Shown: positions 36,846-44,870, counted from the stretch's first letter. The stretch is DNA of 64,000 nucleotides from Flavobacteriales bacterium (GCA_016788295.1 JAEUSY010000004.1:186001-250000), one strand, 5' to 3'. Made by a program: numbers and translations. Notes: generated by a model not told the origin, from the letters alone.

Positions 36846-38261
36846 ATGAAGATCGAACAGATTTACACCGGCTGCCTGGCACAAGGCGCCTACTATATCG
36901 AGAGCAACGGCGAGGCCGTGATCATCGATCCACTGCGCGAAACGCAACCCTACACAGAGCGCGCAGCGCAGAGCGGAGCCACCATCAAGTATGTGCTGGA
37001 GACGCACTTCCACGCGGATTTCGTGAGCGGCCACCTGGACCTGAGCAAGAAGACCGGCGCACCCATTGTGTACGGCCCCAATGCCAACCCACAGTTCGAG
37101 GCGCACGTTGCCAAGGATGGCGAGGTGCTCACCGTCGGTAATGTGACCATCACCGTGCTGCATACGCCCGGCCACACCATGGAAAGCACCACCTACCTGT
37201 TGAAGGATGAGAGCGGAAAGCCGCATGCGATCTTCAGTGGGGACACCCTCTTCATCGGCGATGTAGGCCGCCCGGACCTCGCCCAGAAAATGGGCTCTTT
37301 GACGCAAGAGGACCTGGCCGGCTACCTCTACGACAGCCTGCACAACAAGATCATGACCCTGCCCGACGACGTGATCGTGTACCCCGCGCACGGTGCTGGT
37401 AGCGCCTGCGGCAAGAACATGAGCAAGGAGACCTGGGATACGCTGGGCAACCAGAAGAAGAACAACTATGCGCTGAAAGCCGCCACCAAGGAGCAGTTCA
37501 TCAAGGAGGTGACCGACGGCCTGTTGCCCCCACCCGCCTATTTCCCGCAGAACGTGGCCATGAACAAGGGCGTGATCGAAAGCGTGGACACAGTGAAGGA
37601 AAAGGGCCTGCGCGCATTGACACCGGACCAGTTCGAGCTCGTTGCTGAAACAGAAGGTGCGCTGGTGCTCGATACCCGCGGAGCACAGACCTTCAAGGAC
37701 GGCTTCGTGCCCCGCAGCATCAACATCGGTATCAAGGGCGACTTCGCCCCCTGGGTGGGTGCCATGATACCCGATGTGAAGCACCCGCTGTTGCTGGTGA
37801 CGGACGAAGGCATGGAAGACGAAGTGGTGACGCGCCTCGCACGCGTAGGCTACGACAACGTGTTCGGCTATCTCAAAGGCGGCGTGGATGCATGGAAGGC
37901 CAGCGGCAAGGACACGGACACCATCGAGAGCATCTCCGCTGAGGAATTCGCGGATCGTTTCCACGCCAACAAGCTCCGGGTAGTGGACGTGCGCAAGGAC
38001 GGCGAATACGAAGCTGAACATGTTGATGGAGCCTGGCATGCCTCGCTTCAGTACATCAACCAGAACCTCGCCGCCTTCAGCAAGGACGAGACCAACTACA
38101 TCCACTGCGCTGGCGGATACCGCAGCATGGTGGCGGCCAGCCTGCTGAAGTCACGTGGTTACCACAATGTGATCGATGTTGCCGGTGGGTTCAACGCCAT
38201 CAAGAACAACACGGATGTGAAGGTGACGGACCATGTCTGCCCATCCACGCTCAAGAAGTAA
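36846..38261 (+). CDS. CstB-like persulfide dioxygenase with two rhodanese domains
   Basis: A 471-residue fusion. The N-terminal MBL-fold persulfide dioxygenase has THFHADFVSGH (His54, His56, Asp58), His110, Asp133 and His182 as metal ligands. A first rhodanese-like domain (about 260-350) has LLVTDEGME where the active Cys should be, so it is inactive. A second rhodanese domain (about 360-455) has the catalytic loop IHCAGGYRS with Cys421. This order, with a dead middle domain, is that of Staphylococcus CstB, which turns persulfides into thiosulfate. The thiosulfate could feed the TsdA/SoxB-like proteins downstream. ATG 36846 is the best start. Confidence 0.88.
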   Translation: MKIEQIYTGCLAQGAYYIESNGEAVIIDPLRETQPYTERAAQSGATIKYVLETHFHADFVSGHLDLSKKTGAPIVYGPNANPQFEAHVAKDGEVLTVGNVTITVLHTPGHTMESTTYLLKDESGKPHAIFSGDTLFIGDVGRPDLAQKMGSLTQEDLAGYLYDSLHNKIMTLPDDVIVYPAHGAGSACGKNMSKETWDTLGNQKKNNYALKAATKEQFIKEVTDGLLPPPAYFPQNVAMNKGVIESVDTVKEKGLRALTPDQFELVAETEGALVLDTRGAQTFKDGFVPRSINIGIKGDFAPWVGAMIPDVKHPLLLVTDEGMEDEVVTRLARVGYDNVFGYLKGGVDAWKASGKDTDTIESISAEEFADRFHANKLRVVDVRKDGEYEAEHVDGAWHASLQYINQNLAAFSKDETNYIHCAGGYRSMVAASLLKSRGYHNVIDVAGGFNAIKNNTDVKVTDHVCPSTLKK

Positions 38262-38272
38262 ACGCAAGCGAA

Positions 38273-38358
38273 TGGTGAATGGTCAATGGTGAATGGGTTG
38301 CCCTCGGCATTCCCTCCCGATATACATCGGGACGCCATTTACCAATGACCATTCACCA
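38273..38358. repeat. MITE-like inverted repeat element
   Basis: Two 24-base arms (38273-38296 and 38335-38358) are inverted copies with 22 matches. They are built from the phrases TGGTGAATGG and TGGTCAATGG. The interior carries a second hairpin, TCCCGATATACATCGGGA (38315-38332). It sits in the 111-base gap between the persulfide dioxygenase and the YeeE/YedE gene. No coding potential. Confidence 0.75.
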
Positions 38359-38372
38359 ACAGACCACTCCCC

Positions 38373-38936
38373 ATGATCGAGACCCTCAAACAACCCTGGA
38401 CCTGGTACGTGGCCGGTGCGCTCATTGGCCTCACCGTTCCTTATCTGTTGCTGGTCGGTAACAAGACATTCGGCATCAGCAGTTCGTTGCGTCATTTGTG
38501 CGCTGCGTGCATACCCGGGAACGTGAAGTTCTTCAAGTACGACTGGAAGAAGGAATCCTGGAACTTGTTCTTCGTCGGCGGGATCGCCATTGGCGCATTC
38601 CTTGCGGCCAACTTCCTGAGCAACCCTGACCCCATCGTTCTGGCCGAGAGCACCCAGCAATACCTCGCCACCAAAGGCATTACTGACACATCGAGCCTGC
38701 TTCCGGCGCAGATCTTCAGCTGGGACCAGCTCTTCACGGTCCGCGGCCTGATCTTCTTCGTCATCGGCGGTTTCATGGTGGGCTTCGGCACCCGCTATGC
38801 CGGCGGTTGCACCAGCGGACACGCCATCATGGGCCTTAGCAGCCTGCAATGGCCCAGCCTTGTAGCCACCATGAGCTTCATGATCGGCGGTATGCTCATG
38901 ACGTGGTTCATCCTCCCCCACCTCCTCACGCTCTGA
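38373..38936 (+). CDS. YeeE/YedE family protein, first half
   Basis: A 187-residue membrane protein with about four or five helices. It has the YeeE/YedE hallmark GFGTRYAGGCTSGHAIMGLS (about residues 140-160) with its conserved Cys, and an extra HLCAACIPG Cys pair. The family includes the thiosulfate importer TsuA, whose cysteines relay thiosulfate through the membrane, and the SoxT proteins. The neighbouring gene encodes the complementary half, so the two should form one transporter. Uptake of thiosulfate or other sulfane-sulfur compounds is the best guess. Confidence 0.87.
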   Translation: MIETLKQPWTWYVAGALIGLTVPYLLLVGNKTFGISSSLRHLCAACIPGNVKFFKYDWKKESWNLFFVGGIAIGAFLAANFLSNPDPIVLAESTQQYLATKGITDTSSLLPAQIFSWDQLFTVRGLIFFVIGGFMVGFGTRYAGGCTSGHAIMGLSSLQWPSLVATMSFMIGGMLMTWFILPHLLTL

Positions 38937-38939
38937 ACA

Positions 38940-39458
38940 ATGGCACACTCCTTCCAACACACCCCCACGCCGCAGGAGATCGCCGACCTGCAGACCCGTG
39001 AGCTCGATTCCATCTGTGTCAATGAAAGCGAACTCGTACACCCTTGGTGGTACAACCTGAAATACAGTGCCTGGGGCGTGCTCTTTGGCATCGTGTTCTT
39101 CAAGGCCGAGATCATCAGCTGGTTCCGTATCCAGGAGATGTTCCGCTTCGAAAGCTTCCATATGTACGGCGTGATCGGCACTGCGGTGGTGGTGGGCATG
39201 ATCAGCGTGCAGCTCATCAAGCGCTTCAAGTTGAGGACCATCTATGGCGAGGAGATCCACATCCCCAACAAGGAATTCAACAAGGGACAGATCTTCGGAG
39301 GCCTGCTCTTCGGCCTGGGCTGGGCCGTTACCGGTGCGTGTCCGGGGCCGTTGTTCGCGCAGGTGGGCGCGGGGTATTCCGTGATCATCGTGACCTTCCT
39401 GAGCGCTTGGCTGGGGACTTACATCTACGGCGTGTTCCGCGACAAGCTTCCCCACTAA
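38940..39458 (+). CDS. YeeE/YedE family protein, second half (DUF6691-like)
   Basis: A 172-residue membrane protein starting 3 bases after the first half. A soluble N-terminal stretch (about residues 1-40) precedes hydrophobic helices. The matching Cys motif is GLGWAVTGACPGPLFAQVGAG, the TGACPGP form usual in DUF6691/YeeE-B halves. HIPNKEFNKGQIFGGLLFG is also typical of the split form. Together the two halves rebuild a full YeeE-type channel. Split pairs of this kind often accompany persulfide dioxygenase and BigR-type regulators. Confidence 0.87.
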   Translation: MAHSFQHTPTPQEIADLQTRELDSICVNESELVHPWWYNLKYSAWGVLFGIVFFKAEIISWFRIQEMFRFESFHMYGVIGTAVVVGMISVQLIKRFKLRTIYGEEIHIPNKEFNKGQIFGGLLFGLGWAVTGACPGPLFAQVGAGYSVIIVTFLSAWLGTYIYGVFRDKLPH

Positions 39459-39482
39459 TGAGGATCGAATACGACCGCAGCC

Positions 39483-40574
39483 ATGATCATTCCCATCATC
39501 ATCCTCATCTCCGCACTGCTGGTACTGGTGGTGATGTACGTACTGGACGACGCGCTGCGCGTGATGAACGAACGCGCAGGACTCGCTCCAGGCAAGGGAA
39601 TGGTGTGGTCCAAACGCATCGTGTGGGCGTTGCTCCTTGCGGTAGTGGCACAGTTCTTCATACCCGCCGACCTGTTCGAACCGCCCCCACCCCAGCAAGC
39701 CCTGTACAACGCCGACAGCCTGTGGACCGGTGCGGATACAACGCGTCTTACCTACTTGGATAAAGACCAACGTGAACTGATCCGCTACGGCCAGGAGCTG
39801 ATACGCAACACGGCGCACTACCTCGGCCCCAAAGGCACGGTGATGCAAGGCACCAACGGCATGAACTGCCAGAACTGCCATCTGGATGCCGGCACCAAGC
39901 CATGGGGCAACAACTACGGCGCTGTGTGGAGCACCTATCCCAAATTGCGTGCACGAAGTGGGAAGCTGGAGACCGTTGCCAAACGTGTGAACGATTGCTT
40001 TGAGCGCAGCCTGAACGGCACGGCGCTGGACACCACGAGCAGGGAGATGCAGGCGATACTGGCCTACATGCAATGGCTGGGGACCGGGATCAACAAAGGA
40101 GAAAAAGCCAAAGGCAGCGGCATTGTCGAGCTCGCCTTCATGGACCGTGCTGCAGACCCTGAACAGGGTGCACGGATCTACAGCGGCAAATGCGCCAGTT
40201 GTCATGGTGCCGAAGGACAAGGTGTCCTAAAGGCTGATGGTAATACCTATCAGTACCCGCCGCTCTGGGGACCACACAGCTACAACCAAGGCGCAGGGCT
40301 TTTCCGAATGAGCCGGTTCGCCGGGTACGTGAAGGCCAACATGCCCTTGGGTGCAACTTGGAACACGCCAATGCTCAGCGATGAGGAGGCATGGGACCTT
40401 GCCGCATACGTGAATTCCCAACAACGACCTTCGAAAGACCTCACCGGCGATTGGCCAGACATCAGCAAGAAGCCCATTGACCATCCATTCGGACCATATG
40501 CTGACGCCTTCACTGAGCAACAGCACAAGTTCGGGCCTTTCGGTCCGATAGCCGCCTACTACAAAAAGCCATGA
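39483..40574 (+). CDS. tsdA: Diheme thiosulfate dehydrogenase, TsdA-like
   Basis: A 363-residue diheme c-type cytochrome. Heme sites are CQNCH (129-133) and CASCH (237-241). VNDCFERSLNG supplies Cys172, the kind of heme-1 Cys ligand that marks TsdA, and YVKANMPLG supplies Met287 as a possible heme-2 ligand. WGPHSYNQGAG and AYVNSQQRP are also TsdA-like. TsdA joins two thiosulfates to tetrathionate or does the reverse. Two N-terminal hydrophobic segments (about 3-20 and 47-60) suggest a membrane-anchored periplasmic enzyme, whereas classic TsdA is soluble. Its stop overlaps the next ATG as ATGA. Confidence 0.85.
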   Translation: MIIPIIILISALLVLVVMYVLDDALRVMNERAGLAPGKGMVWSKRIVWALLLAVVAQFFIPADLFEPPPPQQALYNADSLWTGADTTRLTYLDKDQRELIRYGQELIRNTAHYLGPKGTVMQGTNGMNCQNCHLDAGTKPWGNNYGAVWSTYPKLRARSGKLETVAKRVNDCFERSLNGTALDTTSREMQAILAYMQWLGTGINKGEKAKGSGIVELAFMDRAADPEQGARIYSGKCASCHGAEGQGVLKADGNTYQYPPLWGPHSYNQGAGLFRMSRFAGYVKANMPLGATWNTPMLSDEEAWDLAAYVNSQQRPSKDLTGDWPDISKKPIDHPFGPYADAFTEQQHKFGPFGPIAAYYKKP

Positions 40575-42358
40575 GCGAGATCCACCACCCACCAGGCTGC
40601 ACGTGCGGCGCGCATGATGAAGCATCCTACAACCTTAGCCGGAGACAAGCGCTGAAGTCGCTTGGCGCTTTGGGTGCTGGGCTCACCTTGGGGCCCACTG
40701 TGGCCATGGGCTCCATGGGTAATGCGCAAAGCCGTGACGAGATCATCCGCTCAACTGCCCTTCGCGCAGGCAAGGCCGAGAAGTTCAGCATCCTCTTCAC
40801 CAGTGACATCCACTCGCAATTACACACACACGACGAGTTCTTCTTGGAGAATGGCAAGCCAGTGTACAAAAAACGAGGCGGCTATGGTGTGTTGAAGACG
40901 ATGATCGACACGCTGCGCAACGAGGACCCGGCGAACACCATTGTGATCGATGGCGGCGATTGTTTCCAAGGTGGTGGTGTTGCGGCAAAGAGCGAAGGGC
41001 GCGCGATCGTGCCGCTGATGAACAAGGTGGGCTACGACCTGCTTTTGCCAGGCAACTGGGAAGTAGTGTACGGCAAGGAGAACATGCTGAAGGACCTGGG
41101 CGGCTACAAAGGGGCGAAGATCTGTGCCAATATGTGGCACGAGAAAGTGTTCGAAGGCTGCCCTCCATCCAGCGATCTGCAAAGTGAGCTCGTTGGCGAG
41201 CTCATCTTCCCGCCCTATTGGACCAAGGTGGTGGCCGGCGTGAAGATCGGTTTCATCGGTTATAACGACCCGCTAACACCAAAGCGCCAATCGCCGGCCT
41301 ACAGCTGCGGCATCAAGTTCACCAAGCCAGACCTGAACGTTGCGCGCTACATCCGCCACCTGCGTGACTATGAACAGTGCGCCATGGTCTTCCTTGTCAC
41401 GCACATGGGCCTTGCGCAGCAAGTCGATCTCGCGAACAAGAACGTGGTGGATGGCGTGGACATGATCCTCGGAGCGGACACACATGAGCGCGTACGGACG
41501 CCCATTGATGCCAGGTACAGCAAAGTGGTTGAGCCGGGAGCCTTTGGGTCGTTCCTTGCGCGCCTCGATGTGGTGGTGGAGAACGGCGTGGTGAAGGACA
41601 GCCACTACGAGCTGTTGGACGTGGACCCCGAGAAATACCCGGCCGACAAGGACATGCTCGCGTTGGTGGATGAAGTGAGCGCGCCCTATATGGAGAACCT
41701 GAGCAAGGTGGTGGGCAGCACCAAGAGCACACTGGTGCGCTACTACGTGATCGAGAACCCCATGGACAACTTGATCACGGACGCGCTGATGTGGAAGCTC
41801 AAACCAGACATTGCGATCAGCAACGGCTTCAGGTTCTGCCCGCCGATCGTGGCCGATGGCAAGACGCCAACCCCGATCACCAACGACCATCTCTGGAGCA
41901 TGATACCGGTGGACAGCGATGCGAAGTACGGCGAAGCGACCGGTCGCCAGATCTGGGATTGGCTGGAGAAAGAGCTGCACAATGTGTTCGCGAAGGATCC
42001 GGCCAAACGCTTTGGCGGATGGGTGGTGCGCTTCAAAGGCATGACCGCCAACTTCACCATGAACAACGACCTGGGGAAGCGTGTGAACTGGATCAAGGTG
42101 GGAGGCAAGCCCATCGACCTGGAGCAGTACTACACCATAGCCGCGTGCGAACGCGAAGGAGACCCGGACCACGTGCTCTGCCGTATGGAACATGTCCGCA
42201 ACCCACGCCTGGCCGGCATCACCATGCACACCATCCTGCGCGACTACTTCGGCAAGTTCAGTCCGGTGGCACCGAAAGTCGAAGGACGTATCACTGCCAC
42301 CGATGCGCCGCAAACGCTGTTGAGCCAATTGGAGGGATATGATTACGAATTCCGGTGA
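40571..42358 (+). CDS. SoxB-like Tat-exported metallophosphatase-family protein
   Basis: A 595-residue protein of the 5'-nucleotidase/SoxB family. A twin-arginine signal (SRRQALK, residues 24-30, then GALGAGLTLG) predicts folded export through TatC. Metal-site motifs are SDIHSQLH, DGGDCFQGG and GNWEVVYG. The usual GGHTH is GADTHERV here, so one ligand His appears replaced by Asp. A C-terminal nucleotidase-type domain follows. SoxB hydrolyses thiosulfate-derived sulfate from SoxYZ, but no soxYZ, soxA, soxX or soxC is in the window, so the carrier is unknown. Overlap with the TsdA gene implies coupled synthesis. Confidence 0.8.
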   Translation: MSEIHHPPGCTCGAHDEASYNLSRRQALKSLGALGAGLTLGPTVAMGSMGNAQSRDEIIRSTALRAGKAEKFSILFTSDIHSQLHTHDEFFLENGKPVYKKRGGYGVLKTMIDTLRNEDPANTIVIDGGDCFQGGGVAAKSEGRAIVPLMNKVGYDLLLPGNWEVVYGKENMLKDLGGYKGAKICANMWHEKVFEGCPPSSDLQSELVGELIFPPYWTKVVAGVKIGFIGYNDPLTPKRQSPAYSCGIKFTKPDLNVARYIRHLRDYEQCAMVFLVTHMGLAQQVDLANKNVVDGVDMILGADTHERVRTPIDARYSKVVEPGAFGSFLARLDVVVENGVVKDSHYELLDVDPEKYPADKDMLALVDEVSAPYMENLSKVVGSTKSTLVRYYVIENPMDNLITDALMWKLKPDIAISNGFRFCPPIVADGKTPTPITNDHLWSMIPVDSDAKYGEATGRQIWDWLEKELHNVFAKDPAKRFGGWVVRFKGMTANFTMNNDLGKRVNWIKVGGKPIDLEQYYTIAACEREGDPDHVLCRMEHVRNPRLAGITMHTILRDYFGKFSPVAPKVEGRITATDAPQTLLSQLEGYDYEFR

Positions 42359-42363
42359 GGGCT

Positions 42364-42377
42364 GTGATGCGCGTCAC
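42364..42377. promoter_or_regulatory. Dyad site 3 upstream of dsrE-like gene
   Basis: GTGATGCGCGTCAC; with the preceding T it reads TGTGA-N6-TCAC, close to the CRP consensus. The core (42365-42376) ends 23 bases before the -7-like CAGCTTTG, the same placement as sites 1 and 4. Confidence 0.65.
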
Positions 42378-42399
42378 TGTATTCGACCATCCCGCACAC

Positions 42400-42407
42400 C
42401 AGCTTTG
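42400..42407 (+). promoter_or_regulatory. -7-like element CAGCTTTG of the dsrE-like gene
   Basis: Matches TAnnTTTG except for the first base, and ends 6 bases before the ATG, giving an almost leaderless message. Confidence 0.5.
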
Positions 42408-42413
42408 CGCACC

Positions 42414-42827
42414 ATGAAGAAGCTCCTTCTCCTCCTCGTCCTTTTCATCGGCTTCACCGCACACGCCCAGGACAAGCCCACGCATCACCGCATCGTAATG
42501 CAGCTCACCAGCGGCGATTCGCTGGTGCATAAGAACATGATGAAGCAGATCCGCAACATGAAGGAAGCCGCGCCCACCATGGAACTCGAGATCGTTTGCC
42601 ATGGCCCCGGCATGGACCTGCTGATGAGCGACCGCAGCACGGTTGCCGCCAAAGTGAAAGAGTTCGCGGCGCAAGGCATTGTGTTCCTTTCTTGTGAGAA
42701 CACCATCAAGGAACGGAACCTCGATCGTTCGAAGGTCCTTTCTGAAGCGGGGTATGTGAAGGCGGGCATTATCCACATCGTGGAGCGGCAGGAACAGGGC
42801 TGGAGCTACATCAAGGCAGGCTTCTGA
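42414..42827 (+). CDS. Periplasmic DsrE-family protein
   Basis: A 137-residue protein from ATG 42414. A signal peptide (MKKLLLLLVLFIGFTAHAQ) precedes a DsrE/F-like fold: HRIVMQLTSGDSLVHKNMMKQIRNM, then the strand-loop MELEIVCHGPGMDLL and VFLSCENTIKERNL. The Cys in FLSCENT lies where DsrE-type sulfur carriers hold their active Cys; the second Cys (IVCHGPG) is near the dimer cleft in relatives. Exported DsrE-like proteins are poorly studied. Here it may carry sulfane sulfur for the SoxB-like protein (inference). It starts a transcript of its own and is followed by the porin gene. Confidence 0.82.
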   Translation: MKKLLLLLVLFIGFTAHAQDKPTHHRIVMQLTSGDSLVHKNMMKQIRNMKEAAPTMELEIVCHGPGMDLLMSDRSTVAAKVKEFAAQGIVFLSCENTIKERNLDRSKVLSEAGYVKAGIIHIVERQEQGWSYIKAGF

Positions 42828-42840
42828 TCCGATCCATCGC

Positions 42841-44235
42841 GTGCTTCGCAACCTCGGCATTTTCCTTTTCGTGCTGTCCAGCGTGCTGGTGCAAGCGCAG
42901 CAGACCGACCAGGATCTGCCGCCAAGCGACACCCTGAAGCAAGGCGCCCCCCTGCCCGATGTGATCCGCAACGGCACGCTCGAAGGTCGATTCAGGCTCT
43001 TTCTCATGGGAACCCTGAACGATGGCGCTCCTTCGGATTACCACGCACAGGCTTTTGGGGGATCATTGGGCTTCTCTTCGTTGCGCTGGCATGGCTTTCA
43101 ACTTCGCATGAGCGGAGGATACACCTTCGACCTATGGAGTTCCGACCTGACGAGGCCCGACGCAGCGACAGGGATCCCCAACCGCTACGAGATCGGCCTG
43201 TTCGATGTGACAGATCCGCGCAGCGACAACCAGCTCGCCTACGTGCACCTCTTTCAGGTCAACTACCGATCGCGCAACGAAAGGTCCTCTATCGTCTTCG
43301 GTCGGCAAGAGCTGACAACACCGTTCATTAATGCGCAGGATGGTCGCATGCACCCCGGGCTTGCAGAGGGCTTGTGGAGCACGCATAAGAGCAAGAAAGG
43401 CCTGCGCCTCGAGGGCGGGTTCATCTATCGCATGGCGCCGCGATCAACGGCTGCTTGGTATGCGATAGAGCGCACCTTCGGGCTGTATCCAGTAGGCATC
43501 GGTGTGGATGGCAGGTCAAGCCGGTACGCAGGGAACACCACGACACCCGGTATCGCCATGGCAGGCATCACAGCACCTCTAAAGCAGAAGATCACCATCA
43601 CTGGCTGGAACATGCTCGTGGCGAACGTCTTCAATTCGGCCATGCTACAGGTGGAGCGTGGTGCACGTGATGACCGCTGGATGTTCGGTGCTATGGCCGT
43701 GCGACAAGACCGCATTACCAACGGGGGTAATACAGCGGACAGCCTGGCCTATTTCCAGAGCGATGCATCCATGACCTTCAGTGGCCGCGTTCGCATGAAC
43801 CTCGGCCGCTTCCGCTGGCAGGCCAACTACACGCGTATCACGGCCGATGGTCGTTACCTGGTACCGCGCGAATGGGGCCGGGACCCGTTCTACACCTTTC
43901 TACCGCGCGAACGCAACGAAGGCTTTGGCGATGTGCATGCCGCCACACTTAACCTGATCTGGCGCACCAAGAGCGGGTGGCGAGTCCAAGCGGATGTGGG
44001 CCATTACTGGTTGCCCGCTATCAGCAACGTCAGGCTGAACAAATATGCCTTCCCGGCCTACCAGCAATTCGACGTGAACGCACAGTACCAGTTCAAGGGA
44101 AGTTGGAAAGGCCTTGCGGCACAGTTCATCTATCTGGTGAAGCTGCCGATGCCTGGCGCCATTTACACCGAACGGCAGGCTGTGAACAAGGTGGACATGC
44201 ACCACGCGGAGATCATCGTGAACTACGCGTTCTGA
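42841..44235 (+). CDS. OprD-like outer-membrane porin
   Basis: A 464-residue outer-membrane protein from a GTG start, 13 bases after the dsrE-like gene. A signal peptide ends VLVQAQ. The barrel contains VFGRQELTTPFINAQDGRMHP, the conserved segment of OprD-family (PF03573-like) porins, and ends with an aromatic (IIVNYAF), as barrel proteins do. OprD-type porins admit small anionic or amphiphilic solutes. Co-transcription with a periplasmic sulfur protein suggests passage of sulfur oxyanions such as thiosulfate or tetrathionate (inference). Confidence 0.78.
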   Translation: MLRNLGIFLFVLSSVLVQAQQTDQDLPPSDTLKQGAPLPDVIRNGTLEGRFRLFLMGTLNDGAPSDYHAQAFGGSLGFSSLRWHGFQLRMSGGYTFDLWSSDLTRPDAATGIPNRYEIGLFDVTDPRSDNQLAYVHLFQVNYRSRNERSSIVFGRQELTTPFINAQDGRMHPGLAEGLWSTHKSKKGLRLEGGFIYRMAPRSTAAWYAIERTFGLYPVGIGVDGRSSRYAGNTTTPGIAMAGITAPLKQKITITGWNMLVANVFNSAMLQVERGARDDRWMFGAMAVRQDRITNGGNTADSLAYFQSDASMTFSGRVRMNLGRFRWQANYTRITADGRYLVPREWGRDPFYTFLPRERNEGFGDVHAATLNLIWRTKSGWRVQADVGHYWLPAISNVRLNKYAFPAYQQFDVNAQYQFKGSWKGLAAQFIYLVKLPMPGAIYTERQAVNKVDMHHAEIIVNYAF

Positions 44236-44248
44236 AGCACGGCATTGT

Positions 44249-44262
44249 GTGACGGACATCAC
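44249..44262. promoter_or_regulatory. Dyad site 4 upstream of the rhodanese gene
   Basis: GTGACGGACATCAC; with the preceding T it reads TGTGA-N6-TCAC. The core (44250-44261) ends 24 bases before the -7-like CAACTTTG. It lies just after the porin stop. Confidence 0.6.
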
Positions 44263-44285
44263 CGCTGCGCCACTCTCGCTCAGAA

Positions 44286-44293
44286 CAACTTTG
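44286..44293 (+). promoter_or_regulatory. -7-like element CAACTTTG of the rhodanese gene
   Basis: One mismatch to TAnnTTTG, 23 bases before the rhodanese ATG. No -33 TTG is seen. Confidence 0.45.
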
Positions 44294-44316
44294 CGATCAA
44301 ACAACCACAAGATCAA

Positions 44317-44628
44317 ATGGGCATTCTTCAAACCCTGTTCGGCATCGGCGGCCCCAAAGTGGACATCGCCCAAAAGATCAAGGAAGGCGCCATCATCATT
44401 GATGTGCGTACACCAGAGGAGTTCAGGTCTGGCCATGTGAAGGGCTCCATCAACATCCCGTTGGACAAGGTGCAAGTGCAGCTGGGCAAGATCAACAAGA
44501 CCAAGCCGATAATAACATGCTGCCGCAGTGGTGCCCGCAGTGGCATGGCCGCCGATGTGCTCAAGCGCAACGGGTTCGAGTGTTACAATGGAGGCGCATG
44601 GACCACCGTCCGCGCCATGAAAGGATGA
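44317..44628 (+). CDS. Single-domain rhodanese
   Basis: A 103-residue cytoplasmic sulfurtransferase. It has the rhodanese entry motif IIIDVRTPEEFRSGHVKGSINIPLD and the active-site loop CCRSGARS with catalytic Cys69, preceded by a second Cys at 68. It transfers sulfane sulfur from thiosulfate or a persulfide carrier to thiol acceptors. It has no signal peptide. Its TGA overlaps the ATG of the next gene as ATGA. It carries its own promoter with the shared dyad, so it is probably controlled together with the rest of the island. Confidence 0.9.
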   Translation: MGILQTLFGIGGPKVDIAQKIKEGAIIIDVRTPEEFRSGHVKGSINIPLDKVQVQLGKINKTKPIITCCRSGARSGMAADVLKRNGFECYNGGAWTTVRAMKG

Positions 44629-44870
44629 TCGCACAACTCCTGAATTGGCATTGGTCGCGCTGGCTGCGGGCCGGGGTGGCCTTGGCATTCGCCGCACAGG
44701 CCGTGTTCGGCGATGATGCCATGGCTTTCATTCCCGCCGCATTTTTCGGTGCGCAGGCCGTGTTCAACCTTGGCTGCGGCATGAATGGCTGCAGTACACC
44801 ACAGAGCAAGACGGCAGAGAATGAGAAAGCCGTTGAATACACTGAGATACGCTCTGCTGGAGAGCGATGA
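44625..44870 (+). CDS. DUF2892-like membrane protein
   Basis: An 81-residue membrane protein, translationally coupled to the rhodanese. Two hydrophobic helices (about residues 14-30 and 33-48) resemble DUF2892 proteins, which often accompany rhodaneses. After the second helix a Cys pair NLGCGMNGCST lies at the membrane edge and could accept sulfur or metal. The tail is hydrophilic. DUF2892 proteins are often fused to or next to sulfurtransferases, but their function is not established. Confidence 0.75.
   Translation: MIAQLLNWHWSRWLRAGVALAFAAQAVFGDDAMAFIPAAFFGAQAVFNLGCGMNGCSTPQSKTAENEKAVEYTEIRSAGER

Noticed and set aside
38283-40220. A 645-codon open frame antisense to the YeeE/YedE and TsdA genes
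   Set aside because: No recognisable domains; the sense strand encodes three clear families with correct heme and Cys motifs.
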